A DNA stretch of 30,574 nucleotides from Chryseosolibacter sp966080355 (GTDB lineage Bacteria > Bacteroidota > Bacteroidia > Cytophagales > Cyclobacteriaceae). This document shows positions 29,574-30,574 of the stretch, one piece after another (position 1 is the first letter of the stretch; every line of letters begins with the position of its first letter). The DNA lies in assembly GCA_966080355.1 (NCBI GenBank), contig CBHROW010000011.1:1-30574 (forward strand), in the 5' to 3' direction. The notes below the pieces were generated by a model. It ran no database searches, was not told the origin of the DNA, and worked only from the letters and a program-made list of their open reading frames with translations. The position numbers and the translations under genes are program-made.

Positions 29574-30574
29574 ATGGAACCGTCTAATCCCGTTTCACTC
29601 AACTTGCTGGAGCGTTTTAATCGCTGGCTACAAGAATCGATCATGATCAAATTGTTCTCGATCGGATTTCTTATCCTGATCCTGCTGATCCCTTCATCGT
29701 GGATCGAAAGCCTGATCTACGAACGTCAATCGCGTGCCGATGAAGTGATCGAAGAAGTTGCCAACAAGTGGTCGGGGCAACAAAAAATATCCGGACCTAT
29801 TCTTGTCATCCCTTATCGAACCGAACAGGTGATCAACAACGGGAAAGAAGGTAAAGAAATCCGCCAGGTGATCGAGAGATCATATTTTCTTCCAAATCAA
29901 CTGACCATCGATGGTAACGTTCACCCTGAAGTACTTCACCGCGGAATTTTCGATGCGGTTGTCTACCACTCCGGATTGAACATCAGCGCGCAATTTGACA
30001 AACCTGATTTCAAGGCGCTTCCCGTTGTTGAAACAAATGTTCTCTGGCAAGATGCTTACCTCGTGTTTGGCATTACGGACCTGCGGGGTATTGCAGACAA
30101 TCCTGTGATCTCGAGCGGTACGCAAACTTTGCCAGCGGAGCCCTCGAACCACATCGGTGTTTCTGTTTTGCAAAGCTCCACCGCGACTTACGCGACTACT
30201 TACGATAAGCCGGTGACTTCAAGCTTCAGCGGCAACGGTATTGTAGCCAAATTAAATTGGACGAACGCTGAAAGTTTCACAGGAGACGTGTCGATGAAAC
30301 TCAATTTGAAGGGCAGCAGAAGACTTGATTTTGTCCCCGTTGGAAAAACTACGTCCGTAAAACTCGCAGGCGACTGGAACAATCCGAGCTTCGATGGCGA
30401 ATTTCTTCCGGAAGACCGAAATATAACGGACACAAATTTCACCGCGTCATGGAAGGTATTGCATTTCAATCGCCCGTTCTCACAGCAGTGGGTAGGAAAC
30501 GATGAACAACTGAGTGGCGCTGACTTCGGAGTAAGACTTTTGATCCCTGTAGATCAATATCAAAAAAGCATTCG
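29574..30574 (+). CDS. creD: CreD-like inner-membrane protein (partial, cut by window end)
   Basis: 333 codons are present before the window ends. After a charged N-terminus a first membrane segment lies at about 27-43 (FSIGFLILILLIPSSWI). Then comes the hallmark RQSRADEVIEEVANKWSGQQKISGPILVIPY of CreD, and a long periplasmic beta-rich region with LQDAYLVFGITDLRGI-type and WKVLHFNRPFSQQW blocks. The C-terminal membrane segments, expected in a ~450-aa protein, lie outside. CreD is linked to envelope integrity and, in proteobacteria, to the CreBC system and beta-lactam response; here it belongs to a winged-helix-regulated operon instead. It starts 4 nt after the radical SAM stop, so it is cotranscribed. 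Confidence 0.92.
   Translation, partial: MEPSNPVSLNLLERFNRWLQESIMIKLFSIGFLILILLIPSSWIESLIYERQSRADEVIEEVANKWSGQQKISGPILVIPYRTEQVINNGKEGKEIRQVIERSYFLPNQLTIDGNVHPEVLHRGIFDAVVYHSGLNISAQFDKPDFKALPVVETNVLWQDAYLVFGITDLRGIADNPVISSGTQTLPAEPSNHIGVSVLQSSTATYATTYDKPVTSSFSGNGIVAKLNWTNAESFTGDVSMKLNLKGSRRLDFVPVGKTTSVKLAGDWNNPSFDGEFLPEDRNITDTNFTASWKVLHFNRPFSQQWVGNDEQLSGADFGVRLLIPVDQYQKSI

Overview
The window reads as chromosomal DNA of a Bacteroidota member, most likely Cytophagales-like. The signs are a secreted protein with a Por/type IX secretion C-terminal sorting tail, a 7TMR-DISM sensor kinase, an HTH_34-type regulator next to CreD, scarce Shine-Dalgarno sequences, and several candidate promoters of the Bacteroidota form TTG/TTTG - about 19 bp - TAnnTTTG. 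No insertion sequence, prophage or CRISPR array was seen. The assignment is from gene content only.

Layout. 1-5.4 kb: the end of an outer-membrane beta-barrel gene, an EF-G-like GTPase, a Dpm1-type GT2 glycosyltransferase and, convergent with it at zero spacing, an ABC exporter half-transporter. 5.67-15.47 kb: a glycan locus. A tightly coupled run (GT4; GT4 fused to a GmhA-like sedoheptulose-7-phosphate isomerase; GmhB; bifunctional HldE; GT9) is followed by a GT2 on the minus strand, a second GT9 and a NodU/CmcH-type carbamoyltransferase. Together these cover every step from sedoheptulose-7-phosphate to ADP-D-glycero-D-manno-heptose, plus transferases and an O-carbamoylation enzyme. No HldD epimerase is present. 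The inferred product is a heptose-containing, probably carbamoylated surface glycan.

15.5-25.9 kb: sensory and regulatory genes. A periplasmic rhodanese with its own terminator; a minus-strand run DinB-like protein, T9SS-secreted protein, double-PAS histidine kinase (stop/start overlaps between the first three) and an AraC regulator with Cys/His-rich N-terminus; a plus-strand AraC regulator; an AraC-like sensor domain that has lost its HTH; and a minus-strand pair of a SpoIIAA/STAS-like protein and a 7TMR-DISM histidine kinase.

25.9-30.6 kb: a decayed stretch with a GNAT remnant, tRNA-Asn with a strong terminator, and a regulon-like block: 6-TM protein + winged-helix regulator, then 4-TM protein + cobalamin-type radical SAM enzyme + CreD (cut by the window end). 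Both halves start directly behind a near-identical 22-bp element built of ACTTT/AAAGT half-sites, the likely operator of the winged-helix regulator.

The two most interesting points are the heptose/carbamoyl locus with its GT4-GmhA fusion, and the duplicated operator that ties a radical SAM enzyme to CreD.
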